Made by a program: the position numbers and the translations under genes
NCBI RefSeq assembly: GCF_938015785.1
Contig: NZ_CALLWC010000044.1
Span: forward strand, 1 to 64,000
Origin: an uncultured Campylobacter sp.
Lineage (GTDB): Bacteria > Campylobacterota > Campylobacteria > Campylobacterales > Campylobacteraceae
Direction: 5' to 3'
DNA: 64,000 bases
In this document: positions 8,845 through 17,667 of the stretch, piece after piece
How positions within the stretch are numbered: position 1 is the stretch's first letter
How the letters are laid out: every line of letters begins with the position of its first letter
The notes under the pieces: model-generated
The model's input: only the letters and a program-made list of their open reading frames with translations
Databases searched by the model: none
Told to the model about the DNA's origin: nothing

Positions 8845-9105
8845 TTATTTTACGATTACGCCTTCATAGCCCGTTTTTGCGATCGCCTCAAGCATCGCAG
8901 TCTCGTTTGCGTCATCTTTTGCTACGACGGTCGCGGTTTTGCTCTGCTGCGAAACCTTCGCGCTTATCACGCCTGGCGTTTGCAAAAGCGTCTTTCGCAC
9001 GATTGTGGTGCAGAGCGGGCAGTGGATTTTTTCCACGTAAATTTTAACCTCTTTGTCGGCAAAAAGCGCCGTAAATCCAAGCATCAAAAACAAAATTTTA
9101 CACAT
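8845..9105 (-). CDS. MerP-like periplasmic heavy-metal-binding protein
   Basis: 86 residues: a short signal peptide (to about residue 16, ALFA) and one HMA domain. The metal-binding CxxC motif is CPLC, in KIHCPLCTTIVRKTLL, and the fold ends GYEGVIV. Its ATG overlaps the stop of the MerT-like gene by 8 bp, so the two are translationally coupled. By analogy with MerP it would bind a soft metal ion in the periplasm and pass it to the membrane partner. No mercuric reductase or MerR gene is in view, so the metal (Hg, Cu or another) is uncertain. Confidence 0.8.
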   Translation of the reverse strand: MCKILFLMLGFTALFADKEVKIYVEKIHCPLCTTIVRKTLLQTPGVISAKVSQQSKTATVVAKDDANETAMLEAIAKTGYEGVIVK

Positions 9106-9499
9106 AAAGCTCTCCTAAAATTTCGGGATATGTAAGCATAAAGGCAAGCAGGGCTCCTAAGAGCACGTAAATCAGGATCCACTTTTTACGCCTGCTTTGC
9201 AGCGAGCATGCGCGCGACTTTTTGAAAAAGAAAAACGCCGAGAGCGCGAAGCAAAAAAGTGCTAACGTAGAAAGCGGCGCGCGGTAACCTTCCAGCGCCT
9301 CCGCGCCTGAAAAAATGGAAAAACTCGCGCCGAAAATCAAAAATAAAAGCGCAGGCAGACAGCAAAAAGTCGCCGCGACTGCGCTAAAAATCGCGGCAAA
9401 TATCAGCCACAGACTGCGCGTGCTGAAGCGATTTTTGCCAGGATATTCTCGCTTTTGCGTCAAGGTTTCTTGCGCGGGATTTTCTAGTTCGGTTTTCAA
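9098..9499 (-). CDS. MerT-like inner-membrane metal transport protein
   Basis: 133 residues starting at TTG (9497-9499) behind TAAAGGC; no ATG is available in the first 100 residues. Three hydrophobic segments lie at about 30-58, 70-92 and 105-125. The first contains the vicinal cysteine pair of MerT (AATFCCLPALLF), followed by the LEGYRAPLS turn seen in this family. The N-terminal 30 residues are charged and non-conserved-looking. Partner of the MerP-like protein that overlaps its end. Predicted to move a soft metal ion across the inner membrane; the metal is not decided by the sequence. Confidence 0.75.
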   Translation of the reverse strand: MKTELENPAQETLTQKREYPGKNRFSTRSLWLIFAAIFSAVAATFCCLPALLFLIFGASFSIFSGAEALEGYRAPLSTLALFCFALSAFFFFKKSRACSLQSRRKKWILIYVLLGALLAFMLTYPEILGELYV

Positions 9500-9906
9500 A
9501 TTTTGCCTTTAAGTATAATCTTAATAATCTTGTCGCGCCCTCGTCGGCTTTAGGCGTGGAATTTTATCTGCAAATTTTACCGCTACCAAATTTCGCACAG
9601 AGTGGCAAAGAGGCGAAATTTTAAATTCCGCAAGCCGTAAATTTTAAAATTTCGCGCCGAAAAATTTCAAAATTTTGCTCGCTTTAAAATTTCAAAATTT
9701 CGCCGCCATGTCGCTCGCAAAATTCTAAAAATTTTAAAATTACACGCCAAATAAGACGCAGAATCTTTTCTGATGCAGACGCGGCAGCACGTAGATTAGG
9801 CGCGCTTTTACACATCCGCCCAAAGTCGTCTAGCGGGAAGCCTTTCTTGTATACCTACTCAAAAAGCTCAAGTAGTTCGACGTGCCGCATAGCAAAACGC
9901 GAACCG
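9500..9906. other. Gene-free spacer rich in AAATTTTA words
   Basis: 407 bp with no supported gene. The stretch 9600-9740 is packed with AAATTTTA/AAATTTC words on both strands; a short CTACT/AGTAG hairpin lies near 9850-9870. I see no RNA gene or mobile element. Confidence 0.6.
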
Positions 9907-10977
9907 CTACAACTCTTTCGATCTGTAATCGTAGCTGAAATCTTTCGGCGAGTAGTAATTAAGCGTGTTGCCGTCCACTTCGCCGTAAGGATAGCCGAAA
10001 TTATTGATCGGAAACTGCGCTGGGCGTGGGCTTAGCGTGAAGTCTCTGCCGTAGTTAAAGCCGATCCAGCACATCTCCCAGTTGCCGAATAAATACTCGC
10101 GGATTTTAATGAGCTTGCTGTCGTCATTGCTTAGCTTCTCGCCCAATCGCACCTTTGTAACGTCCGCGGGATCGACTGGGATCCAGCCGTAGCCTTTGAG
10201 ATAAAATTCCGCCCTGCAGTGCTGCGCGCCCGAGATATGGCTGACGCCGTCTTTAGGCGCGGCGCCCATTTGAGCGCTAAATCTCGACGCGCCGACGCGG
10301 ATGCCAAACATCTCTCTTGCGGCGATACCCTGCGCGCGGCAAAGTGCAACGAAAACGCTATTTATGTCGGTGCATTTGCCGCTTAGCTTGCCGCTACTTA
10401 AAATTTGCTTCACGTCCCCTAGCCCGCAGCCTAGCACACTGTTATCGCGCTGCATAGTGTTCGCCACCCACGTATAAATCGCGCGCGCCTTTTCCAAATC
10501 GCCCTTGATGCCGCCTGCGATCTCGTCTGATTTTTGCTTAACGACGCCGTCGATTTGAATCTGCGTGCTAGGCTCTAAAAACTTCGCCACCTCGGGGTTA
10601 AGCTTTTCGTTCGGATTAAATTTTACCTTGCTAAAATCGGTATTTCGCTCAAAGGTCTCGACGCTAAATTTAATGTTTAGCGTGGGCTTTGCCACACCGA
10701 CGTAGCCGGCATAGAGCGTCGGAATTTCGCCGTAGTCCACGGACGGATCGTTGAAATTACCGTCAAATTTTACGTCGCTTACTTTTTGATATTCCGTGAT
10801 AAGAGGAAGCGGTATCCAAAGCCGCGTCTGCTTACCCTTCTCCAAAATTTCGTGATTTAGCGATAGCCCGAAAGCTCTCTTTTTGCCAATGACTTTTTCC
10901 CCGCCCAAAATGGTACTCGGAGTTGCCATAACGGCGCCTAAAATCGCAGTGTTTCTTAAAAAATCGCGTCTTTGCAT
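9907..10977 (-). CDS. Tat-exported transglutaminase-like (cysteine protease fold) protein
   Basis: 356 residues. The N-terminus is a twin-arginine signal (RRDFLRN followed by a hydrophobic stretch to about residue 25), so a folded, exported protein is expected. The C-terminal transglutaminase-like domain has the three catalytic elements in order: Cys in KLSGKCTDINSVF, His in AQHCRAEFYL and Asp in IPVDPADV. The family includes peptidases and amidases; the substrate is unknown. A close paralogue without the signal lies 416 bp upstream (11394-12449). The two share long identical stretches such as NSVFVALCRA and KGYGWIPVDPADV. Confidence 0.85.
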   Translation of the reverse strand: MQRRDFLRNTAILGAVMATPSTILGGEKVIGKKRAFGLSLNHEILEKGKQTRLWIPLPLITEYQKVSDVKFDGNFNDPSVDYGEIPTLYAGYVGVAKPTLNIKFSVETFERNTDFSKVKFNPNEKLNPEVAKFLEPSTQIQIDGVVKQKSDEIAGGIKGDLEKARAIYTWVANTMQRDNSVLGCGLGDVKQILSSGKLSGKCTDINSVFVALCRAQGIAAREMFGIRVGASRFSAQMGAAPKDGVSHISGAQHCRAEFYLKGYGWIPVDPADVTKVRLGEKLSNDDSKLIKIREYLFGNWEMCWIGFNYGRDFTLSPRPAQFPINNFGYPYGEVDGNTLNYYSPKDFSYDYRSKEL

Positions 10978-11393
10978 GAAATGCCTTCAAAATAAAGTGG
11001 CTAAGCCTTAGCCCTAATTTACGCGCTAATTTTAGCCTTTTGCGGCTTTGAAATTGCTAAATTTTAAAATTCCGCAAGCCGTAAATTTTAAAATTCTATC
11101 CATATTTAAAATTTCAAAATTTCGCTCGCTTTAAAATTTTAGAATTTTGCTCGCCGCGGAATTTTAAAATTTCAAAATTTCGCCCAAAGACATAGCGCGA
11201 AATTTCGCCAAAGCGGGCGTGATAGCCCGCAAACTAGGCGCGCAGGTAGTATACAGCGGCGTAGGCAAAACCACGCAAAAGCGCCGCTGTCGCAAAGCCA
11301 AGCGTACGCTTCGATGAAATGGTTGAGCCTCGACGAAGCGCGGCGGCTTAGCTTAAGCCAAATTGCGGCGGTAAAATGCAAGCCGTCAGAGGA
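10978..11393. other. Gene-free spacer between the two transglutaminase paralogues
   Basis: 416 bp. Positions 11041-11190 hold 11 RAATTY hexamers by my count in 150 bp, many as AAATTTTAAAATTTC-like runs. The part 11190-11390 has no coding signal that I trust. Confidence 0.6.
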
Positions 11394-12449
11394 TTAAATT
11401 TCTCGCGAAAAATACTCGTAGATAAAATTTTTAGGCGAGTACGGATCTTTCGGCGTGCCGCCCACTTCGCAATACGGATGCGAAAAAATTTCAATCGGAA
11501 CGTGCGCCGGGCGCGAATTTAGCACGATTTCGCGAGCGTAGTTAAAGCCCAGCCAGCACGGCTCCCAGTTGCCGAAAAGATACTCCCGCACTCGCGCGAG
11601 TTTGGAGTCATCCTCGCTTAAGCCTTCGCCGAGTCGCACCTTTGCGACGTCCGCAGGATCGACAGGGATCCAGCCATAGCCTTTTAGATAAAATTCCGCT
11701 CTGCAATGCTGCGCGCCCGAAATTTCAAGCACACCGCCGTTTAGGGCACCCATGACGCCCATTTCAGGCGAAAATTTCTGCGCTGCGCCCGTGCGGATGC
11801 CGTAAATAGCGCGAGCAGGAATGCCCGCTGCCCTGCAGAGCGCAACGAACACGCTATTAATATCGGCGCATTTGCCGCTTAGCTTGCCGCTGCTTAAAAT
11901 CGCCGCTGCATCGCCGCTGCCGCATGCGATCACGCTATTATCGCGACTCATATTTTTTGCGACCCACTCATAAATCGCGCGCGCCTTTTCCAGATCGCCT
12001 TTAAGCGAGCCGGTGATCTCGTCTGATTTTTGTTTCGCAGCGCCTTCTACCGGAATTAGCTTTGAAGGCTTTAAAAACTCCTCGATCTCGGGGCTCAAGC
12101 GCTCGTTTTCATTAAAGCTTACCTTGCTAAAATCGGTATTTCGCTCTGAAATTTCAATATCGAAGCTAAGCTCAAAATAATCGTCATCTTCGCCTACGAC
12201 ACCTTGCTCGCCGTATTTGCCGACACCCGCTCTTACCTCTTTATCGGGTGCGAAGCGCGCGTAGTACGTGCTTATATGATCTCCGCAGATAGCCGACTCT
12301 TGTGCATTTGAGCGGGCATGATATTCGCCAAGCAACCTCTGATAGGGCTCTTGCAGCACTAACGGCAGCCAAAGCCGCACCTCTGCGCCACTACTTGAAA
12401 TTTCGTGATTAAACCTGAGACTGAATTTTCTCGTTTTTGCTTCTTGCAT
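11394..12449 (-). CDS. Cytoplasmic transglutaminase-like paralogue
   Basis: 351 residues, start behind AAAGGAGC. It aligns along its whole mature length with the 9907-10977 protein and keeps the same catalytic elements (Cys in KLSGKCADINSVF, His in AQHCRAEFYL, Asp in IPVDPADV). The Tat signal is missing: the protein begins directly with the KFSLRFNHEI strand. It also has a short extra segment near residue 75-85 (VGKYGEQGVVGEDDD). Tandem duplication with a change of location is the simplest reading. The substrate is unknown for both. Confidence 0.8.
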   Translation of the reverse strand: MQEAKTRKFSLRFNHEISSSGAEVRLWLPLVLQEPYQRLLGEYHARSNAQESAICGDHISTYYARFAPDKEVRAGVGKYGEQGVVGEDDDYFELSFDIEISERNTDFSKVSFNENERLSPEIEEFLKPSKLIPVEGAAKQKSDEITGSLKGDLEKARAIYEWVAKNMSRDNSVIACGSGDAAAILSSGKLSGKCADINSVFVALCRAAGIPARAIYGIRTGAAQKFSPEMGVMGALNGGVLEISGAQHCRAEFYLKGYGWIPVDPADVAKVRLGEGLSEDDSKLARVREYLFGNWEPCWLGFNYAREIVLNSRPAHVPIEIFSHPYCEVGGTPKDPYSPKNFIYEYFSREI

Positions 12450-12555
12450 TTTTGCTCCTTTGCTTGAATTGCAAGTCGATTTTATCTCTTTGCGCCTTAA
12501 AATGGATAAAATTTTATGTTAAAATGGTGCTAAATTTGAAATTTTAGGATTAAAA

Positions 12556-13449
12556 ATGGATCTGCAAAAAATCAGAGACGAGAACTTTAAAAAGCTGCAA
12601 AGCGGGCAAAACCGCGAAATTTTAAGCGCGATCGAGGCGCTACAAATAGGCGAGTGCGACTGCGAGTGCGGTGACGTCGTGCGGGCGAGCTTTAGCGCGA
12701 AAGCGGATCAGAGAGATGAAATTTTGCGTATCGCGCGAGCGCTAAAGCCGTGGCGCAAGGGGCCTTTTGCGCTGAATGATCTTTTTATCGACGCCGAGTG
12801 GCGAAGTTTCGTAAAATTTAACCTGCTGCGGCCGTTTTTAAATCTGAGCGGCAAAACCGTCGCTGACGTGGGCTGCAACAACGGCTACTATATGTTTCGC
12901 GCAAGCGAGCTAGCGCCTGCGCGGCTAGTGGGGTTTGACCCGAGCGCGCTATTTTATCTGCAATTTCGCTTCATCGAGAAATTCCTCCGCAGCGGCGCGA
13001 AATTCGAGCTTTTGGGTGTGGAGCATCTGCCCTTTTACGAGCACAAATTCGATACGATCTTCTGCCTCGGCGTAATCTACCATCGCAGCGACCCCGTAAA
13101 GATGCTAAAAGATCTGCGCACCTCGCTAAATACGGACGGCGAGGTGTTTTTAGACACGATGTATATCGAAGGAACGGGCGATTTCGCGCTGTGCCCGAAA
13201 AACAGCTACTCAAAAATTTCAAATATCTACTTCGTCCCGACCGTCGGCGCGCTACAAAATTGGTGCGAACGGGCGAAATTCAGAGATTTTGAAATTTTGG
13301 CTCAAAAGCCCACGGATGCTAGCGAGCAGCGCAAAACGGAGTGGATCGACGGGCAGAGCCTGGAGAATTTCCTAGACCCGCTCGATAGCTCGCGCACGAT
13401 CGAGGGCTACCCCGCCCCGCGGCGTATCTACGTGCGGCTTCGGGCGTGA
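12556..13449 (+). CDS. cmoB: tRNA U34 carboxymethyltransferase
   Basis: 297 residues. It transfers a carboxymethyl group from carboxy-SAM to 5-hydroxyuridine-34 of tRNAs, the last step toward cmo5U wobble uridine. Seen: the KPWRKGPF region and the Rossmann motif VADVGCNNGYYMFR (about residues 101-115), then GFDPS and FCLGVIYHRSDP, all typical of CmoB rather than general methyltransferases. The partner gene cmoA, which makes carboxy-SAM, lies 14 kb away in the same window. Divergent from the transglutaminase paralogue. A weak TAAAAT box is visible at 12519-12524. Confidence 0.93.
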   Translation: MDLQKIRDENFKKLQSGQNREILSAIEALQIGECDCECGDVVRASFSAKADQRDEILRIARALKPWRKGPFALNDLFIDAEWRSFVKFNLLRPFLNLSGKTVADVGCNNGYYMFRASELAPARLVGFDPSALFYLQFRFIEKFLRSGAKFELLGVEHLPFYEHKFDTIFCLGVIYHRSDPVKMLKDLRTSLNTDGEVFLDTMYIEGTGDFALCPKNSYSKISNIYFVPTVGALQNWCERAKFRDFEILAQKPTDASEQRKTEWIDGQSLENFLDPLDSSRTIEGYPAPRRIYVRLRA

Positions 13450-13931
13450 TCTGCGCCTTTAAAAACGCGTAAAATTTACTGAATTTATCGACTCGCGGGG
13501 AAAATTTTGCATTCGGCGGGATGTGAAATTTAGCTAAATTTAGCGAGCTTGAGCCAGATTAGATCGCATTGTAGCGGCTGGGATCAGTACGGCGGCGCTA
13601 ATTTAAATTTAGCCTCCTCCCGCACGCGTTACGCTTTGCGTCTTGCATGCGCGGCAGTGCGAAATTTTGCTAAATTTAATCAAGCGGCGGTAAATTTTAA
13701 AATTTTATCTGCGCAGCGCACGCCAATGCGCGCATCGTGCGAACGCAGCGCAAAATTTAACGCCCGCAGCGGCAAATAAAGCTGTAAATTTTGGCGCCTA
13801 CAATGCGAGCAAAGCGGCATCAATTCCGGTGCCCGCGAATAAAGCGGTATAAAATTTAACGCCGACCGGCTTCACGCCACTTCGCCGCTTCGCCGCTTAT
13901 TGTGCAACGAAGCGCAATTAAATTTAAACGA
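13450..13931. other. Gene-free spacer
   Basis: 482 bp without a supported gene, between convergent cmoB and the MBL hydrolase. It contains AAATTT words, a CGCCGCTT tandem duplication near 13880-13900 and an AAGCGC/GCGCTT pair that includes the MBL stop codon. Small open frames here look accidental. Confidence 0.55.
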
Positions 13932-14531
13932 TCAGCGCTTAAAAAGCTGCAAAAAATATTTTAAATTTTGCCTCTCGGCCACTAGGCTAGTATTTGCTCC
14001 GTGCCCCGGATAGAGCGTAAAATCGCCCTTTATCTGCAAAATTTTACGCAAAGACTCTCTCATCTGCTCGCCGCTTGAAAAGGGAAAACCCCCCCTGCCG
14101 ATAGAGCCTTTAAATATGACGTCGCCGCTAAAGATCACGCCGTCCACTTCAATCATACAGCTGCCCGGCGTATGTCCGGCAAAAAGACTAAATTTAACGT
14201 TAAAGCCCGCTATTTCAAAGCTTTGCTCCTGCCCTTTTACTAGTACGTCAGCTTCTATGGGCTCGGGCATCGTCTCAAAAGGATCCGCCCGCAGCATAAA
14301 AGCATCTTCCTCGTGGATATAAATTTTAGCGCCCGCCCTTTGCAGCTTGGCGTCGTCGTAAATATGATCGAAATGCCCGTGCGTATTCAAAACCGCGGCG
14401 ATCTTTCCCGTATTTTGCATCACCCAATCAAAACTGCCCTCGCCCGGATCGATCACTAGATCGCCCTGCTCGCCCTTTACGATGTAGCAATTCGTCACGT
14501 ATTCACCGAAAGCTTTTTTTAAAATTTGCAT
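13932..14531 (-). CDS. MBL-fold hydrolase (glyoxalase II-like)
   Basis: 199 residues, the length of the short single-domain MBL hydrolases (C. jejuni Cj0809c type). Metal ligands are visible: NTHGHFDHIYDD (HxHxDH), FAGHTPGSC, SGDVIF and a final LYPGHGANTS. It probably hydrolyses a thioester such as S-lactoylglutathione or a related substrate; without the C-terminal glyoxalase II domain the substrate stays uncertain. Divergent from nadE, as I recall from C. jejuni. Confidence 0.88.
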   Translation of the reverse strand: MQILKKAFGEYVTNCYIVKGEQGDLVIDPGEGSFDWVMQNTGKIAAVLNTHGHFDHIYDDAKLQRAGAKIYIHEEDAFMLRADPFETMPEPIEADVLVKGQEQSFEIAGFNVKFSLFAGHTPGSCMIEVDGVIFSGDVIFKGSIGRGGFPFSSGEQMRESLRKILQIKGDFTLYPGHGANTSLVAERQNLKYFLQLFKR

Positions 14532-14566
14532 TTAAATCCTCCTTTTAAGCTTAAATTAAAGCCGTA

Positions 14567-14623
14567 ATTTAGCCAAAAATAGTTAAAATTCGCGCAATTT
14601 AACGTAAAATTTTAAGGCTAAAT
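14567..14623 (+). promoter_or_regulatory. Nested inverted repeat covering the nadE ribosome site
   Basis: ATTTAGCC (14567-14574) pairs with GGCTAAAT (14616-14623), and inside it GTTAAAATT (14582-14590) pairs with AATTTAAC (14596-14603) with one bulged A. The right arm covers the AAGG (14614-14617) nine bases before the nadE ATG. If transcribed, the fold would hide the ribosome site. It could also be a chance RAATTY repeat. Confidence 0.3.
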
Positions 14624-14626
14624 ATT

Positions 14627-15430
14627 ATGTTCTTGGACGATTTGCTGCCGCAACTGACCGATTTTTTATCGGAGAGACTCGATGAAACAGGTGCGGACGC
14701 CTTTGTAGTGGGTATCAGCGGTGGGCTTGACAGCGCCGTGGTTTCTGCGCTTTGTGCACTTACCGAGATCCCCACTTACGGGCTTATCCTACCTAGTGCG
14801 GGTTCAAATTTAGAAAATATGGCCGACGCGATCTTTCACTGCGAATCCTTTAATATCGCCTACGAAATCCAAGAGATCGCACCATTTGTAGAAAATTTTA
14901 CCGCTTTAAATCCCGGTGCAAGCCCGCTTCGCATCGGAAATTTCGCCGCGCGAATACGCATGAGCTTGCTTTATGATTACAGCGCGGCTAAACGCGGCGT
15001 AGTCGTAGGCACGAGCAATCTTAGCGAGCGGATGCTCGGCTACGGCACGATCTACGGTGATATGGCCTGCGCGTTTAATCCGATCGGAGAAATTTTTAAA
15101 ACCGATCTGTTTAAATTTGCAAAAATTTTATGCATAGACGATGCGATCATAAAAAAAGCTCCCAGCGCCGATCTATGGGAAAATCAAAGCGACGAACGTG
15201 AGCTTGGATACAGCTACGAGATCTTAGATAGTGTGCTAAGAGATATTTTTTCGCACGAAACGCTGCGGACGAAATTTCGCTCAGGCGAGCAAATAACCGC
15301 AAACGATCTAAAATATCTGCAAAACTCGCGCCACAATCAAGAGCTGGTGAAATTTATCGTCCGTAGAATTCTTAAAAATAATTTTAAGCTTCGCGCGCCC
15401 GCGGTCGCCCGCATAGAGCCCACACACTAA
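14627..15430 (+). CDS. nadE: NH3-dependent NAD+ synthetase
   Basis: 267 residues. It converts nicotinic acid adenine dinucleotide, ATP and ammonia to NAD+. The PP-loop SGGLDSAVV is at about 30-38; the VVGTSNLSERMLGYGT and KKAPSADLWENQSDE motifs mark the NadE active site. No glutaminase domain is present, so ammonia is the nitrogen source. It heads the plus-strand biosynthetic run and is followed 10 bp later by the DegT-like gene. The same start of cluster (MBL hydrolase, nadE, lpxK) is known to me from C. jejuni. Confidence 0.96.
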   Translation: MFLDDLLPQLTDFLSERLDETGADAFVVGISGGLDSAVVSALCALTEIPTYGLILPSAGSNLENMADAIFHCESFNIAYEIQEIAPFVENFTALNPGASPLRIGNFAARIRMSLLYDYSAAKRGVVVGTSNLSERMLGYGTIYGDMACAFNPIGEIFKTDLFKFAKILCIDDAIIKKAPSADLWENQSDERELGYSYEILDSVLRDIFSHETLRTKFRSGEQITANDLKYLQNSRHNQELVKFIVRRILKNNFKLRAPAVARIEPTH

Positions 15431-15440
15431 GGAGAGATTT

Positions 15441-16577
15441 ATGAAAGAGATACCGTTTTATAAGGCTCAAATCGATAAAAAAGAGGAAGACTTAATTAAA
15501 AGCGCCCTCTACAATAGCGATATAAGATATAGCGAAATTTTTGAAGAGGATATTTGTAAATACTTCGGCGTAAAGCATGCCGTATCGACTACGAGCGGCA
15601 CGACGGCGCTGCATCTAGCGCTTTGTGCGATGGATATTAAGCGCGGAGATAAAATTTTATGCTCCGTAAATTCCTTCCCCAACGTCGCCGAAGTGATCCG
15701 CCACTTCGACGCCGAGCCCGTTTTCGTAGATATCGATCCGATAAGCTTTAATATCACGAGCGAAAGCCTTGCTCGCACGATAGATCAGAACCGCCACAAG
15801 AAGCTAAAATGCGCTTTCATCTCGCACATCGCGGGGCTTGCTGCGGATATAGACGCCATCAGCGAGGTTGCCAAAAACGAAAATATCATCCTCATCGACG
15901 ATGCGTGCCGCGCTATGGGCGCTACCTATAAGGGCGCAAAAATCGGAGCGCTTAAAAGCTCGCTCATATCGTGCTTTCAGATCAATCCTCAAGCGCAAGA
16001 CGCGATCTCTACGGCGGGCTTTTTCGTTACGAACGACGATGAGATCGCAAGCGCCGCGCAAATTTTAAGAAACGGCGGCATCGTTGGAGACGCCTTTTAC
16101 AAAGACGGCAATATGTCCTTTACCTACGACGTCGATCGCATCGGTCAAAAATACGATCTTGACGCCATAAATTCCGCCTACGCAATCGCCCAGTTTGCAA
16201 AAACCGATACCTTTATAAAGCGCCGTAAGCAGATCGCCGCAGCGTATCGCGAGCAGCTCGCAAACTGCCCTCACGTGACGCTTCCAAGCGACAGCGAGGA
16301 GCATATCTATACTCAATTCATCGTAAAGATCGACAAAAACCGCGACGATTTCGCCAAGGCGCTGATTTCACGCGGAGTGAGCGTTTCGCTGCACTATGTG
16401 CCGGTGCATCTGCTAAGCTATTACAAAAGCAAATATAATTACAAGGTCAATGATTTCCCGAATGCGCTTAAAAACTATCAGCAAATTTTATCCCTGCCGA
16501 TCTACACGGCGCTTAGCGACGATGATGTGAGCTACATCTGCGAGCAAATCAAAGAGATAGCGCAAAATCGTGTTTAA
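15441..16577 (+). CDS. DegT/DnrJ/EryC1/StrS-family protein lacking the PLP lysine
   Basis: 378 residues, start behind AAGGAGAG. It is alignable with sugar aminotransferases over its whole length: SGTTALHLAL (52-61), EPVFVDIDP (92-100), LIDDACRAMGA (151-161) and the C-terminal RKQIAAAYREQL and SLHYVPVHLL segments. The stretch that normally carries the Schiff-base lysine (SF.P.K.TTGEGG) here reads SCFQINPQAQDAISTAGFF (177-195) and contains no lysine. Normal PLP transamination is therefore doubtful. It sits between nadE and lpxK and overlaps lpxK by 8 bp, suggesting a link to envelope sugar synthesis. The actual reaction is unknown. Confidence 0.85.
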   Translation: MKEIPFYKAQIDKKEEDLIKSALYNSDIRYSEIFEEDICKYFGVKHAVSTTSGTTALHLALCAMDIKRGDKILCSVNSFPNVAEVIRHFDAEPVFVDIDPISFNITSESLARTIDQNRHKKLKCAFISHIAGLAADIDAISEVAKNENIILIDDACRAMGATYKGAKIGALKSSLISCFQINPQAQDAISTAGFFVTNDDEIASAAQILRNGGIVGDAFYKDGNMSFTYDVDRIGQKYDLDAINSAYAIAQFAKTDTFIKRRKQIAAAYREQLANCPHVTLPSDSEEHIYTQFIVKIDKNRDDFAKALISRGVSVSLHYVPVHLLSYYKSKYNYKVNDFPNALKNYQQILSLPIYTALSDDDVSYICEQIKEIAQNRV

Positions 16578-17649
16578 ACTCCTAATCGAGCGAAACCTAT
16601 ACGACCCGAGCCCCGCGTGGCTTGCGCTAGGGGTGATTTTAGCACCTCTTTCGCTACTTTATACGCTGATCGCCTGCCTAAAAAGGCTCTTTGCTAAGCC
16701 GCAAAAATTTAAAATTCCAATAATCAGCGTCGGAAATTTAACCCTCGGCGGCAGCGGAAAAACCCCGCTAGTGCGGGCGCTTTTTAAAGAATTTAACGGG
16801 GAGTTTAAAACCTGCATCATCCTTCGCGGATACGGGCGCAAAAGCAGAGGCTTGCTCGAAGTAGCGCTCGGCGGACGGGTACTTTGCGACGTGGAGCAAA
16901 GCGGAGATGAGGCGATGGAATACGCGCTGTTTTTGCGCGGCGCAAACGTGATCGTTAGCGAAGATCGCGCCGCAGGGATTTTGCGCGCGCAAACTCTCGG
17001 CTTTGAGCTCGTGATCTTGGACGACGGATTTTCTAAATTTAATATCTCTAAATTTGATATTTTGCTGCGCCCGCAAAGCGCGCCGAAGCTACCCTTTTGT
17101 CTGCCGTTCGCCGCGTATCGCTACCCGCCGTTTTTTTATAAATTTACGGATTTCATACCCTCTCCGAGCGACATTTCGCAGGAGCTTAAAATCATTTCGG
17201 CGGCGGATCTGCAAGAGGGGCTAAACGACACGGATGAAATTTTAAATCCTGCGGATGAAATTTCGGATTTAAATTTAAATCGCGCGGCAGATGAAATTTT
17301 AAATTTAAACCCCGCGGCTGCGGATAAAATTTTAAATTCCAAAGAGGCGAGCTTTGAGAGATCCCGCACGATCTTAATCAGCGCTATCGCCAAACCTTGG
17401 CGCTTGCAAGAGTTTTTGCCGCTCGCAAAAGCTCACGCATTTTTCCCCGATCATTATGATTTCAAAAAAGAGCAGATTTTAGAGCTGCTAAGGCGCGAGG
17501 GCGCGGAGCATATCCTTTGCACGGCGAAAGATTACGTGAAATTAAGGGATTTGGGCGCGGAAATTTCGGTGATTTTGCTAAATTTAAAGCTAAGCGAAAA
17601 CTTTATACGCGAAATTCAAAACTACATAAACCAAGCTATGATAAAATAA
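16570..17649 (+). CDS. lpxK: Tetraacyldisaccharide 4'-kinase with low-complexity insertion
   Basis: 359 residues; phosphorylates lipid A disaccharide on the cytoplasmic face of the inner membrane. Seen: an N-terminal membrane anchor (about 17-38), the P-loop GNLTLGGSGKTP (55-66), ILRGYGRKSRG, GDEAMEYAL and ILDDGF. Residues about 213-262 are an insertion made of repeats such as DEILNP, DEISDLNLN and DEILNLNP, encoded by DNA with 7 RAATTY hexamers in about 125 bp (17221-17345). The conserved C-terminus resumes at RTILISAIAKPWR. Without the insertion the length matches C. jejuni LpxK (about 310). The start overlaps the DegT-like stop. Confidence 0.92.
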   Translation: MFKLLIERNLYDPSPAWLALGVILAPLSLLYTLIACLKRLFAKPQKFKIPIISVGNLTLGGSGKTPLVRALFKEFNGEFKTCIILRGYGRKSRGLLEVALGGRVLCDVEQSGDEAMEYALFLRGANVIVSEDRAAGILRAQTLGFELVILDDGFSKFNISKFDILLRPQSAPKLPFCLPFAAYRYPPFFYKFTDFIPSPSDISQELKIISAADLQEGLNDTDEILNPADEISDLNLNRAADEILNLNPAAADKILNSKEASFERSRTILISAIAKPWRLQEFLPLAKAHAFFPDHYDFKKEQILELLRREGAEHILCTAKDYVKLRDLGAEISVILLNLKLSENFIREIQNYINQAMIK

Positions 17650-17667
17650 GGTTTTTAAAGGAATTTT

